NCBI RefSeq assembly: GCF_023155275.1
Contig: NZ_JALMUV010000007.1
Span: 62,001-126,000, forward strand
Direction: 5' to 3'
DNA length: 64,000 nt
Source of the DNA: Streptomyces rhizoryzae
Lineage (GTDB): Bacteria > Actinomycetota > Actinomycetes > Streptomycetales > Streptomycetaceae
The position numbers were made by a program, and so were the translations under genes. The notes under the pieces were generated by a model, which was given only the letters and a program-made list of their open reading frames with translations, did no database searches and was not told the DNA's origin. Of the stretch, positions 1-7,790 are shown piece by piece. Every line of letters starts with the position of its first letter. Positions within the stretch are counted from its first letter, which is position 1.

Positions 1-475
1 TGTGCCGGGAGGCGATCTCGTCCGGTTCGTACTCCCCGAACAGCACCCCGAGCGCGGCGTGCACACTGCTGCCGACCACCGCGGCCGCGTCGGCGGTGGG
101 GCCGGCCGCGTCATCGGCGGCGTCCGGGTCCAGGGCCGCGATGCGCTGGGCCTGATGCAGCAGGCGCTGCGGCTTGGCGACGGTGTAGTCGCGCCGGATG
201 AGCACGCTCAGCGCACTCGGCTCCTCCGGCCCGGCGTAGGCGGGCAGGGTGTCGTTCCCCGGGATCTCGAAGGGGGTGACCTCGTCGTAGGTGTCGTAGA
301 GCAGTTCGTCGTAGGACTCCGCCGCCGCGGCGAGTTCGTCGAACGCGGCGTAGACGGCGGGGTCGTCCGGCCCCGAGCGGCGTTCGACCGCGTCGAGGTG
401 ACGGTCCAGCGCGGCTTTGACCGCCTCAGCGGCGGCACGTACCTCGGCAGCGGAAGGCTGCGCAGCATCAGACAT
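1..475 (-). CDS. Conserved hypothetical protein, 3' end outside window
   Basis: This reading frame starts at an ATG on the minus strand at position 475 and stays open to the window edge, so the C-terminus is missing. About 158 residues are visible. They are acidic and alanine-rich with predicted helical character. There is no signal peptide, membrane segment or motif I can name. The gene is divergent from the small DUF5703 gene, with only 47 bases between the two start codons, so the two promoters must overlap. Its position beside a chaplin pair suggests a conserved streptomycete neighbour. No function can be assigned. Confidence 0.75.
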   Translation of the reverse strand, partial: MSDAAQPSAAEVRAAAEAVKAALDRHLDAVERRSGPDDPAVYAAFDELAAAAESYDELLYDTYDEVTPFEIPGNDTLPAYAGPEEPSALSVLIRRDYTVAKPQRLLHQAQRIAALDPDAADDAAGPTADAAAVVGSSVHAALGVLFGEYEPDEIASRH

Positions 476-522
476 AGTGCAGACGCTATCCGTACCGGGG
501 CCGGTCCCGCACAATAGATGCG

Positions 523-711
523 ATGCCGGAATACGAATTCTGCGATGTGTATGTGCCACGGGGTGTCTCCCGCAAGGCCGCCACACGCCTGCTGACCGAC
601 CACGCCGAGTACGGACACTGGGAGTTGGACCGACTTCGTCTCAATCCCGACGGCAGCCGCCGGGTCCGGCTGCGCCGCCGGATCATCCGACAGCTCCGCG
701 CCACATGGTGA
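523..711 (+). CDS. DUF5703 family small protein
   Basis: This 62-residue basic protein starts MPEYEFCDVYVPRG and ends in an arginine-rich tail. It matches my memory of the DUF5703 family, small actinobacterial proteins of about this length with no known function. There is no signal peptide or membrane segment. It is divergent from the gene at the window start and convergent with the long chaplin gene, from which it is separated by a near-perfect hairpin that can end both transcripts. The start is the first ATG in frame. An upstream Shine-Dalgarno sequence is weak. Confidence 0.8.
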   Translation: MPEYEFCDVYVPRGVSRKAATRLLTDHAEYGHWELDRLRLNPDGSRRVRLRRRIIRQLRATW

Positions 712-736
712 CCACCGGGAAGCCGTGATCGCAGCA

Positions 737-767
737 GAGCGGGCCCCGTCCGGGACGGGGCCCGCTC
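737..767. terminator. Bidirectional hairpin terminator
   Basis: Two 15-base arms (GAGCGGGCCCCGTCC and its exact complement) are separated by a single base. The hairpin lies between the convergent DUF5703 gene and the long chaplin gene, 26 bases after one stop and 45 before the other. There is no long T tract, which is usual for Streptomyces terminators. Confidence 0.75.
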
Positions 768-811
768 CGTCATGCGGTCACGCCGGGGCGTCCCGCGTCA
801 TCCGACGGTGC

Positions 812-1702
812 TCACCGGCGGACGGTGCGCGTGCGCCGGTAGAGGATCGCGCCCCCGACCAGCATCCCGGCGCTGAGCGGCACGGCGTAGCCGAGCGTCC
901 CGGCACCGGTGTGCGCGAGCTGCGACCGGCCGGCCGGCCGCGCCGGGGCGGTGGCGGTGTGCGACGCGCCCGCGGGGTGCGTCCGCGCGACCGGGGTGGC
1001 CGGGGCCTGCGGGCCCTGGGGGACGTGCGTCCGGGGCGCCTGCGGGGTCCCGGGGTGGTGCGGGTGGCCCGGCTGGTGCGGGGTGCCGGGGTGGTGCGGC
1101 TGCCCCGGGTGGTGGGGAGTGCCGGGGCCCTGGGGGTGGTGCCCCTGCTCCGGCGGCTGCCCGGGCTGCTCAGGGCCGCCCGGGTGGTGCGGCCGGCCCG
1201 GACCCGCCGGCGAGACGGTGCCGCAGTCATTGCCGAAGGCCGGGTTCAGCAGCCCGATGACGTCCACGCTGTTGCCGCAGGCGTTGACGGGGACGTCGAT
1301 CGGCGCCTGGACGGCGTTGCCGGACCCGACGCCGGGCGAGTGCACCGCACCGCCGGCGGCGGTGGCGCCGCCGTGCCCGCCGGAGGTCCGGCCGTGCTCG
1401 CCGCCCCGGCCGTGCTCGTGCCCGTGCCCATGGCCCTGCCCGTGGCCGTGGTGGCCGCCGGAGACGTTCGCGCAGTTGTTGCCGAACGCCGGGTTGAGCA
1501 GCCCGACCACGTCGACGGTGTTGCCGCACGCGTTGACCGGGATGTCGACCGGGAGCTGGATCGCGTTACCGGATCCGACACCGGGCGAATGCGCCGTGCC
1601 GCCCGCGGCCGTGGCGTCCGCGTGCGCGTACCCGGCGGCCATGGCGAGCACGCCACCTGCGGCCGCCATGGTGATCAGGCCTTTTCTTGCGACCTGTCTC
1701 AT
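812..1702 (-). CDS. chpC: Long chaplin with two chaplin domains and sortase signal
   Basis: This secreted hydrophobic surface protein has 296 residues. An N-terminal signal peptide ends near Ala28-Ala30. Two chaplin domains follow, at about residues 33-78 and 116-161, each with the conserved pair of cysteines (59/77 and 142/160) and the VNACGN and LLNPAFGN motifs. A class E sortase signal LAHTG lies at 262-266, followed by a hydrophobic stretch and a basic tail, so it should be covalently anchored to the cell wall. The linkers are unusual: 83-112 is His/Gly-rich, and 165-225 carries repeated HHPG-type Pro/His units. Chaplins coat aerial hyphae and lower surface tension. The start ATG has a GGCAGGGG ribosome site. 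The assignment to ChpC rests on the ChpH neighbour and the domain layout. Confidence 0.93.
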   Translation of the reverse strand: MRQVARKGLITMAAAGGVLAMAAGYAHADATAAGGTAHSPGVGSGNAIQLPVDIPVNACGNTVDVVGLLNPAFGNNCANVSGGHHGHGQGHGHGHEHGRGGEHGRTSGGHGGATAAGGAVHSPGVGSGNAVQAPIDVPVNACGNSVDVIGLLNPAFGNDCGTVSPAGPGRPHHPGGPEQPGQPPEQGHHPQGPGTPHHPGQPHHPGTPHQPGHPHHPGTPQAPRTHVPQGPQAPATPVARTHPAGASHTATAPARPAGRSQLAHTGAGTLGYAVPLSAGMLVGGAILYRRTRTVRR

Positions 1703-1749
1703 AGTTTTCCCCTGCCTTGTGCCTTACAGGAAAGCGGGCCGGTGGCGGC

Positions 1750-1777
1750 CCGCGGAGGAGCGCTCGCGCCTCCGCGG
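1750..1777 (-). promoter_or_regulatory. Leader hairpin upstream of the long chaplin gene
   Basis: Nine-base arms CCGCGGAGG and CCTCCGCGG with a 10-base loop can be extended outward by GGCGG/CCGCC with one interruption. The hairpin sits about 50 bases upstream of the chaplin start codon, so it is either in the transcript leader or a remnant terminator of the upstream short chaplin gene. Confidence 0.45.
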
Positions 1778-1820
1778 ACCGCCTCGTAGGGAGTTTTCAC
1801 CCGCCCGCGAAAATGCCCGG

Positions 1821-1855
1821 CGGCTCCGGGGTGCCGAAGTGGCATCCCGGAGCCG
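1821..1855 (-). terminator. Hairpin downstream of the short chaplin gene
   Basis: Ten-base arms CGGCTCCGGG and CCCGGAGCCG enclose a second inner stem (TGCC/GGCA). It lies 45 bases after the short chaplin stop codon on the same strand and is the likely terminator of that transcript. Confidence 0.6.
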
Positions 1856-1899
1856 TACCGGGCCGGCCCCTTAATGGGCCGGATACACCATCAATAACG

Positions 1900-2133
1900 T
1901 CAGCGGTTCACACAGGTGTTGCCGAAAGCGGGGTTCAGCAGACCGATCACGGAGATCGTGTTGCCGCAGGCATTCACCGGAACGTGTACCGGGATCTGCA
2001 CGACGTTGCCGGAGACGACGCCGGGCGAGTGCACCGCGGCACCCTGGGCACCGGAGTCGGCAACGGCCAGGCCGGCGCCGGCGAGTACCACTCCACCGGC
2101 GACCGCAGCAGCGGCGACGACCTTCTTGATCAT
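1900..2133 (-). CDS. chpH: Short chaplin
   Basis: This 77-residue protein has a signal peptide ending after AVA (about residue 25) and one chaplin domain of about 50 residues with Cys56 and Cys74. Short chaplins self-assemble into amyloid-like fibrils at the air-water interface and coat aerial hyphae. They are thought to be displayed by the long chaplins. An excellent ribosome site (AAGGAGGA) precedes the ATG. The next gene on the same strand is the long chaplin, 198 bases on. This order, short then long, is the one I recall for chpH-chpC in S. coelicolor. A candidate sigma-BldN promoter lies upstream. Confidence 0.94.
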   Translation of the reverse strand: MIKKVVAAAAVAGGVVLAGAGLAVADSGAQGAAVHSPGVVSGNVVQIPVHVPVNACGNTISVIGLLNPAFGNTCVNR

Positions 2134-2153
2134 GGTTCCTCCTTATAGGCAAT

Positions 2154-2174
2154 GCGGTCCCAGCCGCGGACCGC
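2154..2174 (-). promoter_or_regulatory. 5' leader hairpin of short chaplin mRNA
   Basis: Arms GCGGTCC and GGACCGC with a 7-base loop lie just upstream of the AAGGAGGA ribosome site of the short chaplin gene and downstream of its candidate promoter. It would form in the mRNA leader and could affect stability or translation. Confidence 0.4.
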
Positions 2175-2181
2175 ACTCACC

Positions 2182-2210
2182 TCAACGAAGGCCGGGCCGT
2201 TGAAGCTACG
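2182..2210 (-). promoter_or_regulatory. Candidate sigma-BldN promoter of the short chaplin gene
   Basis: On the minus strand a -35-like CGTAGC is followed by a 17-base spacer and a -10-like CGTTGA. The recognised BldN pattern is close to CGTAAC and CGTTGA with a spacer of about 16. The -10 is exact and the -35 differs at one base. Chaplin genes are known BldN targets, which supports the reading. Confidence 0.55.
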
Positions 2211-2326
2211 AACACATCGCGGCATTCACTCTTTCCAGCGAAGTCAGTGCGAAAGGCAGGAAATTCACACCGACTTCACCCTCCCCGCGCGTGCCGAGGC
2301 CCGTCGACACACCGCCACCAGAGGTC

Positions 2327-2360
2327 AAAAAACCGTTTCCCCGCCGCCGGGTGGCGGGGA
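2327..2360 (-). terminator. Rho-independent terminator of the M20 peptidase gene
   Basis: On the minus strand, arms of eight bases (TCCCCGCC/GGCGGGGA, loop of seven) are followed by a run of six T. It lies directly after the peptidase stop codon, so it is a classic intrinsic terminator. Confidence 0.75.
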
Positions 2361-2368
2361 CCCGTACC

Positions 2369-3694
2369 TCAGCTCTGGTCGATGAACCGGTCGAGCACCC
2401 GCACCCCGAACTTCAGCCCGTCCACCGGCACCCGCTCGTCCACGCCGTGGAACATCCCCGCGAAGTCCAGCTCCGGCGGCAGCTTCAGCGGCGCGAACCC
2501 GAACCCGCGGATCCCCAGGTCGTCGAAGGACTTGGCGTCCGTCCCCGCGGAGAGCATGTACGGCACGGCCCGCGCGATCGGGTCCTCGGCCTGGAGCGCC
2601 GACTGCATCGCCGCCACCAGCGCGCCGTCGAAGGTGGTCTCCAGCGCCTTGTCCGCGTGCACGTCCTCGCGCCTGACCCGCGGCCCCAGGAGCCGGTCCA
2701 GGTCCGCCAGGAACTCCTCCTCGTACCCCGGCAGGAAGCGGCCGTCGACGTGCGCGGTGGCCTCCCCCGGAATCACGTTGACCTTGTAACCGGCTCCCAG
2801 CTGCGTGGGGTTGGCGGTGTTCCGCAGCGACGCCCCGATCAGCTTGGCGATCCCGCCGAGCTTGGCCAGCGTCTCGTCCATGTTCTCCGGGTCGAGCTCC
2901 GTCCCCAGCGCGTCCCCCAGCTCGTCCAGGAACGCCCGCAGCGTCTTGGTGACCCGCACCGGGAACTCGTACCGCCCCAACCGGCCGACCGCCTCGGACA
3001 GTTCGGTGATGGCGTTGTCCCGGTGGATCATCGAACCGTGCCCGGCCGTCCCGGCCACGGTCAGCTTCATCCAGTGCATGCCCTTCTGGGCCGTCTCGAT
3101 CAGGTACAGCCGGAGGTTCTCGTTGACGGTGAACGAGAAGCCGCCGACCTCGCTGATCGCCTCCGTCACGCCCTCGAACAGCTCCGGGTGGTGGTCCACG
3201 AGATACCGCGCGCCATAGGTGCCGCCGGCCTCCTCGTCCGCCAGGAACGCCAGCACGATGTCCCGCGGCGGCTTGCGCCCCGTACGCAGCCGGTCGCGCA
3301 CCACCGCCAGCGTCATCGCGTCCATGTCCTTCATGTCGACCGCGCCGCGGCCCCACACGCACCCGTCCGCGATCTCCCCGGAGAACGGGTCGTGGGTCCA
3401 GTCGTCCGCGTTGGCCGGCACCACGTCGGTGTGCCCGTGGATCAGCAGCGCAGGCCGCGAGGGGTCCTCGCCCTCGATCCGGGCGACGGTCGAGGCCCGC
3501 CCCTTGTGCGACTCGAAGATCCGCGGCTCCAGCCCCACCTCGGCGAGCTTCTCCGCGACGTACTCGGCAGCGGCGCGCTCCCCCGGCCCCGAGTGGTCGC
3601 CGTAATTGCTGGTGTCGATCCTGATCAGATCCCGGCACAGATCGACCACCTCGTCCTCACCGGTGACCGTACGGGCCGGCTGCGACTCGCTCAC
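2369..3694 (-). CDS. M20/M25/M40 family metallopeptidase (dipeptidase or deacylase)
   Basis: This 441-residue cytoplasmic zinc hydrolase is of the ArgE/DapE/CPG2 class. Visible family motifs are HGHTDVVPA (metal-binding His and the following Asp), GRGAVDMKD (bridging Asp) and an EEAGG segment containing the catalytic and metal-binding glutamates. The length is normal for the family, with a dimerisation domain between catalytic halves. The start is GTG, with GAGGAGG just upstream. Its substrate cannot be told from sequence; relatives cleave dipeptides, N-acyl amino acids or succinyl-diaminopimelate. It lies between the chaplins and tRNA-Leu and appears to be a single-gene transcript ended by the intrinsic terminator. 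Confidence 0.88.
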   Translation of the reverse strand: MSESQPARTVTGEDEVVDLCRDLIRIDTSNYGDHSGPGERAAAEYVAEKLAEVGLEPRIFESHKGRASTVARIEGEDPSRPALLIHGHTDVVPANADDWTHDPFSGEIADGCVWGRGAVDMKDMDAMTLAVVRDRLRTGRKPPRDIVLAFLADEEAGGTYGARYLVDHHPELFEGVTEAISEVGGFSFTVNENLRLYLIETAQKGMHWMKLTVAGTAGHGSMIHRDNAITELSEAVGRLGRYEFPVRVTKTLRAFLDELGDALGTELDPENMDETLAKLGGIAKLIGASLRNTANPTQLGAGYKVNVIPGEATAHVDGRFLPGYEEEFLADLDRLLGPRVRREDVHADKALETTFDGALVAAMQSALQAEDPIARAVPYMLSAGTDAKSFDDLGIRGFGFAPLKLPPELDFAGMFHGVDERVPVDGLKFGVRVLDRFIDQS

Positions 3695-3920
3695 ACTGCC
3701 TCCTCATCGTTCACGACCGCGGCACACCGAGGCACTCCGCGGTGGGCGTCCACCGCCATCCTCCACCCGCCACCCGCTCCGCCCAAGGCCGCAATACTCC
3801 CGACATCCCCTGGTCACAGCCCCGCGCCCGCCCGGGACCAGGGGTGATCGACCACCCCCGAACGTTTGCTATTGTTTTCCTCGTCGGAACGGCCCAGCGG
3901 CCGCCCCGGCAGACACCTGA

Positions 3921-4005
3921 GTCCGGGTGGCGGAATGGCAGACGCGCTAGCTTGAGGTGCTAGTGCCCTTTATCGGGCGTGGGGGTTCAAGTCCCCCCTC
4001 GGACA
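3921..4005 (+). tRNA. tRNA-Leu(GAG)
   Basis: The 85-base cloverleaf has acceptor arm GTCCGGG/CTCGGAC and discriminator A. The anticodon stem CTAGC/GCTAG encloses a loop with GAG at 3954-3956. A long variable arm follows, and the T arm GGGGG-TTCAAGT-CCCCC is clear. CCA is not encoded. It reads CTC codons (and CTT by wobble). tRNA 3' ends are common integration sites, and the DNA immediately downstream looks decayed and foreign. Confidence 0.96.
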
Positions 4006-4024
4006 CGCGCTACATGTACACCTG

Positions 4025-4060
4025 AAGAGGGTCGTGACTCTACGGTCATGGCCCTCTTTT
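4025..4060 (+). terminator. Intrinsic terminator after tRNA-Leu
   Basis: AAGAGGGTCGTGAC pairs imperfectly with GTCATGGCCCTCTT and is followed by a short T run. It lies 20 bases after the tRNA end. Confidence 0.7.
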
Positions 4061-4061
4061 G

Positions 4062-4792
4062 TGCGTCACCATGGAGTACACCAAGCTCTCACAGACAGGG
4101 CGCTTGCGCTCGGGATCAGCGGCGGGCAGCCGGTCGGAGTTGGAGCCGAGCTCGGAGCCCATCTGCGCGATCTGTCCGACGGTGAGGGCCTCGGGTGGTG
4201 TGACCGGTCACGGCGATGAGATCTTGCTGAGCTGACGATTTCTGGACCTGGGCCCACCCACTGACGCGCTGCGAATCAGCTCCGGCGTCGAGTGCGAGTC
4301 GGATATCGAGCGAGATGTCGGTCACATGCGGTGATCGCGTTCCTGGCTGCTGCGTCGGTATGCCACCCTCGCCCAGCTCGCTGCCGGGTACGGCCTTCAG
4401 GGCGACCGGGGCGGCGTTAGCCGGCCGGCTTGTCCCATAACCTCACCGACGGTGCTCGTCCACTCACACAATCTCACTGCGGCTCGTGTCCACCAGATCA
4501 GCGGGACCGGCGAACGCAAGGGCTACCCATTCTCGCCGACCACGCCTGAATGGGGCCGTCCCGCGGATAACGGCCCCCTCAAACGCCCACCGGTCCGTGA
4601 CCTCACCCCGACCCAGCGAACCGTCAGCCGCCCGCTGTGGACAGTGGCCCACGACGGTGGAGCGGTAGCTCTCATGGCTGACGCAGCAGGAACGCCTCTT
4701 CGGCAGCCGTTACCCCGTCTGCTTGCGGCTCCTTGATCACCGTGTGCTGCCCTTCGGAGTCGTCACAGGCGGGCTTTCCCGCACCTGGCCTG
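4062..4792 (-). pseudogene. Decayed coding DNA, no intact gene
   Basis: No intact gene is visible in these 730 bases. On the minus strand a stretch starting at an ATG at 4325 reads sensibly for about 45 codons, and a different frame then continues sensibly to about 4070 (ALTVGQIAQMGSELGSNS...VCESLVYSMVTHKR), as if one gene had been frameshifted. Another minus-strand stretch at 4464-4652 also looks like a fragment. Base composition is lower in GC than the flanking genes. I cannot name the parent families. The position right after a tRNA gene fits remnants of an integrated element. Confidence 0.35.
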
Positions 4793-5462
4793 TCAGCGGG
4801 ACGCGGTACGTGAGGACCGGGTCCTGTTCTCCGGTCGGCGAGAGCGTGGGAGAGGAGAGGGCGACGGTGCGGGGTCGAGGATGACAGCGCCGGCTTCGCG
4901 GGCCAAGAGGCGGTGGGTGCTTTCCCAGGTGCGGGTTCTGCTGCGGTCGCGGCGTTCCTCCCAGCGCTCCTGGAGGCGCATGCCGGCGAAGATCGCGAGG
5001 GCGCAGAGGAGGATGGTCGCGATCAGCGCGTAGATCGGGGTGTAGTGGTCGTCGAACATGGACCGGCTTCGGTCGACTTGGCTGGCGTTGATACCGAAGA
5101 AGCCGAAGAGCAGGCTGAAGGTTCCGCTGACGGTCGTGACGAAGGTGATGGCGACGACGGTGCGGACCCGGCGGCGGTCGGCGGCGCGCTGCTCCATGCT
5201 TTCGACCGAGGTGAGATCGGCTGCGATGGCATTGCCCAGACGGTTGAGCATCTGTCCGATGGTGGCTGCACGCTCGGTGATTCCTATGGCGGCGAACAGC
5301 TCCTGGTGGAAGCTCTCCACACGTAAGGCCGGGACGAGCGTGCCAATTTCTCCGCCGGCCTCGACGCTGTAGCTGAGTTCGACTTCGAGTTGACTCAGCC
5401 CGTCGGAAATGTCCTCCAGAGTGGTGCGTCTGTCGTGTGCGTTGTCAACACCTCCGATCAGC
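4793..5462 (-). pseudogene. CorA-like membrane protein, 5'-truncated
   Basis: The frame is open from 5533 to 4793, but family-like sequence begins only near 5462. It then shows a helical region and two hydrophobic segments separated by a loop with FGFFGINASQ, reminiscent of the GxN motif between the two C-terminal helices of CorA-type divalent-cation channels. Intact relatives are several hundred residues longer at the N-terminus. Upstream of 5462 the bases instead encode, in another frame, the start of a phosphotransferase. So this is a C-terminal fragment joined to foreign DNA, and it is probably not functional. The open frame includes a TTA codon (5324-5326). Confidence 0.55.
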
Positions 5463-5613
5463 AATTGCCAATCGCGTTCTCGCCCAGCCGCAGCAGATCG
5501 GCAGCCTGAGAGGCGAGCCCCACCTGGCCGCATGCCGATGCCAGCGCTCGTGCTGCACTGGCTTCCGTTAACCCCTCATGACTCACGGCTACATCCATCC
5601 GGCCCAGCTTCAC
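5458..5613 (-). pseudogene. Aminoglycoside-phosphotransferase-family N-terminal remnant
   Basis: From a GTG at 5613 a 51-codon frame reads through an acidic helix into ASQAADLLRLGENAI and then hits TGA at 5458. The LRLGEN segment is typical of the N-lobe start of Streptomyces APH/choline-kinase-like phosphotransferases, which are normally about 300 residues long. Everything after the first strand is missing. The sequence continues directly into the CorA-like fragment in a different frame, which points to a deletion that fused two genes. Confidence 0.5.
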
Positions 5614-6052
5614 GGTCGCGACTCCTAGCTGTCAAGCTCCCTAATTGTCCGCTTAGTTGGGCCGGCCGGGGGAGGCCGGGCGCCTCATACGTTCGCCGTG
5701 GAGGAGCTCGACGCGCACAAGCCGTCGGAAGCGTGCGGAGGGCGGCTAACGGACGGGGCTGCACTCGTCTCCGCACCCGCGGAGGCCCTCGATCTTGCTC
5801 CTCCGCGAGGCTCCTCCGGCGTCCCGGACCGGGTGGGCACACAGGGGCACACATAGCGATGGACCATGATCGGGTGATCGCGGACCGTTGGTGTTTTCGG
5901 GGGTTCTGTATGCGGGACTCCCCGGGCCGTCGTGGTGGGACCGAGCGCCGCCACGTGCACTGCAAGGATTCGGCAAGCCCCCGGCAAGGCTTCCGTCGGC
6001 GGTACCGGGCAGTCCACCACTGGACTGACCAGAACATGACGACTGGGGGATC
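5614..6052. other. Intergenic region upstream of the GT-B-like gene
   Basis: I see no convincing gene here. Several open stretches exist on both strands but have poor codon structure and no ribosome site. The region must hold the promoter of the gene starting at 6053. I could not pick out a confident -35/-10 pair. It forms the boundary between the decayed segment and the intact island genes. Confidence 0.4.
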
Positions 6053-7351
6053 ATGTCTGCCGCCATCGGGCCCTCGGGGGCCTTACAGAGGAATCCGGGC
6101 CAGTGGCTCACACTGCCCGGCTGCAAGAAGATCCTGTTCATCATCCACACCGAGGTGTACGGCAAACGACTGTGTGATCTGCTGCCGCTGCTGGAATCCG
6201 ATTTCCGGGTGCAGGTGGCCTTCACCCTTGCCCCGCACGCGTTCAACAGCGGGGCGGACCGGCTGCTGCGGTCCCTCGGCGCCGCCGTGCTGCCCTGGGA
6301 GGAGGCCGTGCGCACGGATTTCGACCTGGCGCTGGCCGCCGGGTCGCAGGGGACCGAGCAGGTGCGCGCACCGCTGATCCGCCTGCCGCACGGTGCCGGG
6401 CACCTCAAGCTGTCCCGCGTGGCGGACGACCGTCCGGGAACCCCGCGGAGCGTGGGCGGGCTGGGGCGCAAGTATCTGATGTGGAACGGAAAAGTGGTCC
6501 CGAAGGCTTTCGGCCTGGCACACCGTGATGAGCTGGCACAGCTGGAACGGGCCTGTCCGGAGGCACTTCCCATCGCCGAGGTGGTCGGGGACGGCTGCTA
6601 CGACCGGATCGCGAAGAGCCTGCCCCTGCGGGAGCGGTACCGCAGCGCCCTGGGGCTGCGGGCCGGCCAGAAGCTGGTGCTCGTCAGTTCGACCTGGGGC
6701 CTGGGCTCATCCTTCAACCGGCTCGACGCCCTGCTGCCCCGACTCCTGGCCGAGCTGCCGCAGCACGTGTACCGGACCGCGATCCTGGTGCACCCGAACG
6801 TCTGGGCGGGCCACGGCAGCTGGCAGGTGGGGGCCTGGCTGGCGGCGTGCCGACGGTCCGGCATCACGGTGTTTCCGCAGGAGGCAGACTGGCGCGCGCC
6901 GCTGATCGCGGCGGACTGGGTGATCGGTGACCACGGTTCGGTCACTCTCTACGCCACAATGACCCGGGCCTCGATCCTGCTCGCCCGATTCCCCGGGCAG
7001 GACGTCAACCCGGAATCCCCGGGTGCGGCACTGGCACTCGCTGCGCCTGCGCTGTCGCCCGCGCACCCCCTCACGGAGCAACTCGCCTACGCCGCGGCGG
7101 AGTACCCGGCGCAGGAGTATGCCCGGATCGCGGCGCGGATCTCCTCGGAACCAGGCCGCTTCCAGCGGAACATGCGGCGGCTGATGTACCGGATGCTCGG
7201 TATCGGACAGCCCGCATACACCCCGGCGACCGAGGCTCTGCCGCCGCCCGGGCCGCTCTGCGGGGCGAAGGAAAGGCGTCCGGGGCCGCGGCACAAGGGC
7301 AGGCACCGCAGGAGGGACGGGGGGTGCGGGCGTGCGCACGCCGGACGGTGA
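6053..7351 (+). CDS. GT-B-fold, CDP-glycerophosphotransferase-like protein of unknown function
   Basis: This 432-residue soluble protein has a Rossmann-like start (KKILFIIHTEVYGKRL) and a second half with VLVSSTWGLGS, AILVHPNVWAGHG and a WVIGDHGSVTLYATM segment. That layout resembles the two-domain GT-B fold of teichoic-acid glycerophosphotransferases and glycosyltransferases, where the last motif lines the donor site. It has no membrane segment. I recall similar proteins of unknown role in many streptomycetes. Residue 11 is a TTA codon (6083-6085), so translation should depend on the bldA tRNA. The C-terminal 50 residues are basic and low in complexity. The next gene overlaps its end by 20 bases, implying a two-gene operon. 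Confidence 0.6.
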   Translation: MSAAIGPSGALQRNPGQWLTLPGCKKILFIIHTEVYGKRLCDLLPLLESDFRVQVAFTLAPHAFNSGADRLLRSLGAAVLPWEEAVRTDFDLALAAGSQGTEQVRAPLIRLPHGAGHLKLSRVADDRPGTPRSVGGLGRKYLMWNGKVVPKAFGLAHRDELAQLERACPEALPIAEVVGDGCYDRIAKSLPLRERYRSALGLRAGQKLVLVSSTWGLGSSFNRLDALLPRLLAELPQHVYRTAILVHPNVWAGHGSWQVGAWLAACRRSGITVFPQEADWRAPLIAADWVIGDHGSVTLYATMTRASILLARFPGQDVNPESPGAALALAAPALSPAHPLTEQLAYAAAEYPAQEYARIAARISSEPGRFQRNMRRLMYRMLGIGQPAYTPATEALPPPGPLCGAKERRPGPRHKGRHRRRDGGCGRAHAGR

Positions 7352-7790
7352 CCCGATGCCGCGCAGCGGCCTGCTGATCGTGGGCTGCTGCGCCACGACC
7401 ATCGTCCCGGACCAGGACTGCGTCAGCGTCGACCTCGACCGGTGTCCGGACGAGGCATGGCGGCAGTGCGCCGACGTACTGTACGGGACGGGAGGCCCGG
7501 AACTGGCCCGGTCGCTCCTGGGCCGCTACCCCGGCTGTCTCTTCGTGCTGCTCCGGGCCGGCAGCAAAGGGTGCGTCGCGGCCGCCCGGACCGGGATGCG
7601 GATGCTCACGACCATCGGCGGCGACCACCTGGACCCCGGATGGGATCCCGTGCTGCTGGCCTCGTTGCTGCACAGTTGGGTGGTGGCCCTGCGACCGCTG
7701 GAGGCGCTTGGGTCCGGTCTGTTCCTGTGTGCAGGGCGGACGTACCGGTTCGAGACCTCAGGAGCCGGAGCCGGGGCGGCGGGCGGATAA
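7332..7790 (+). CDS. Small protein partner of the GT-B-like gene
   Basis: This protein of 152 residues starts at a GTG that overlaps the upstream gene by 20 bases; an ATG at 7356 is an alternative. Recognisable segments are GLLIVGCC near the start, a central ARSLLGRYPGCLFVLLRAGSKGCVAAARTG, and GLFLCAGRTYRFE near the end. I do not recognise a named domain. I have the impression that similar small proteins follow the same GT-B-like gene elsewhere. The 3' end overlaps the convergent STAND gene by 33 bases, so the last residues of both proteins are encoded by the same DNA. No function can be assigned. Confidence 0.6.
   Translation: MRTPDGDPMPRSGLLIVGCCATTIVPDQDCVSVDLDRCPDEAWRQCADVLYGTGGPELARSLLGRYPGCLFVLLRAGSKGCVAAARTGMRMLTTIGGDHLDPGWDPVLLASLLHSWVVALRPLEALGSGLFLCAGRTYRFETSGAGAGAAGG

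Noticed and set aside
2291-3847. A long plus-strand open frame over the M20 peptidase gene
   Set aside because: Its product is Val/Arg/His-rich and has no domain, while the opposite strand encodes all the M20 motifs.
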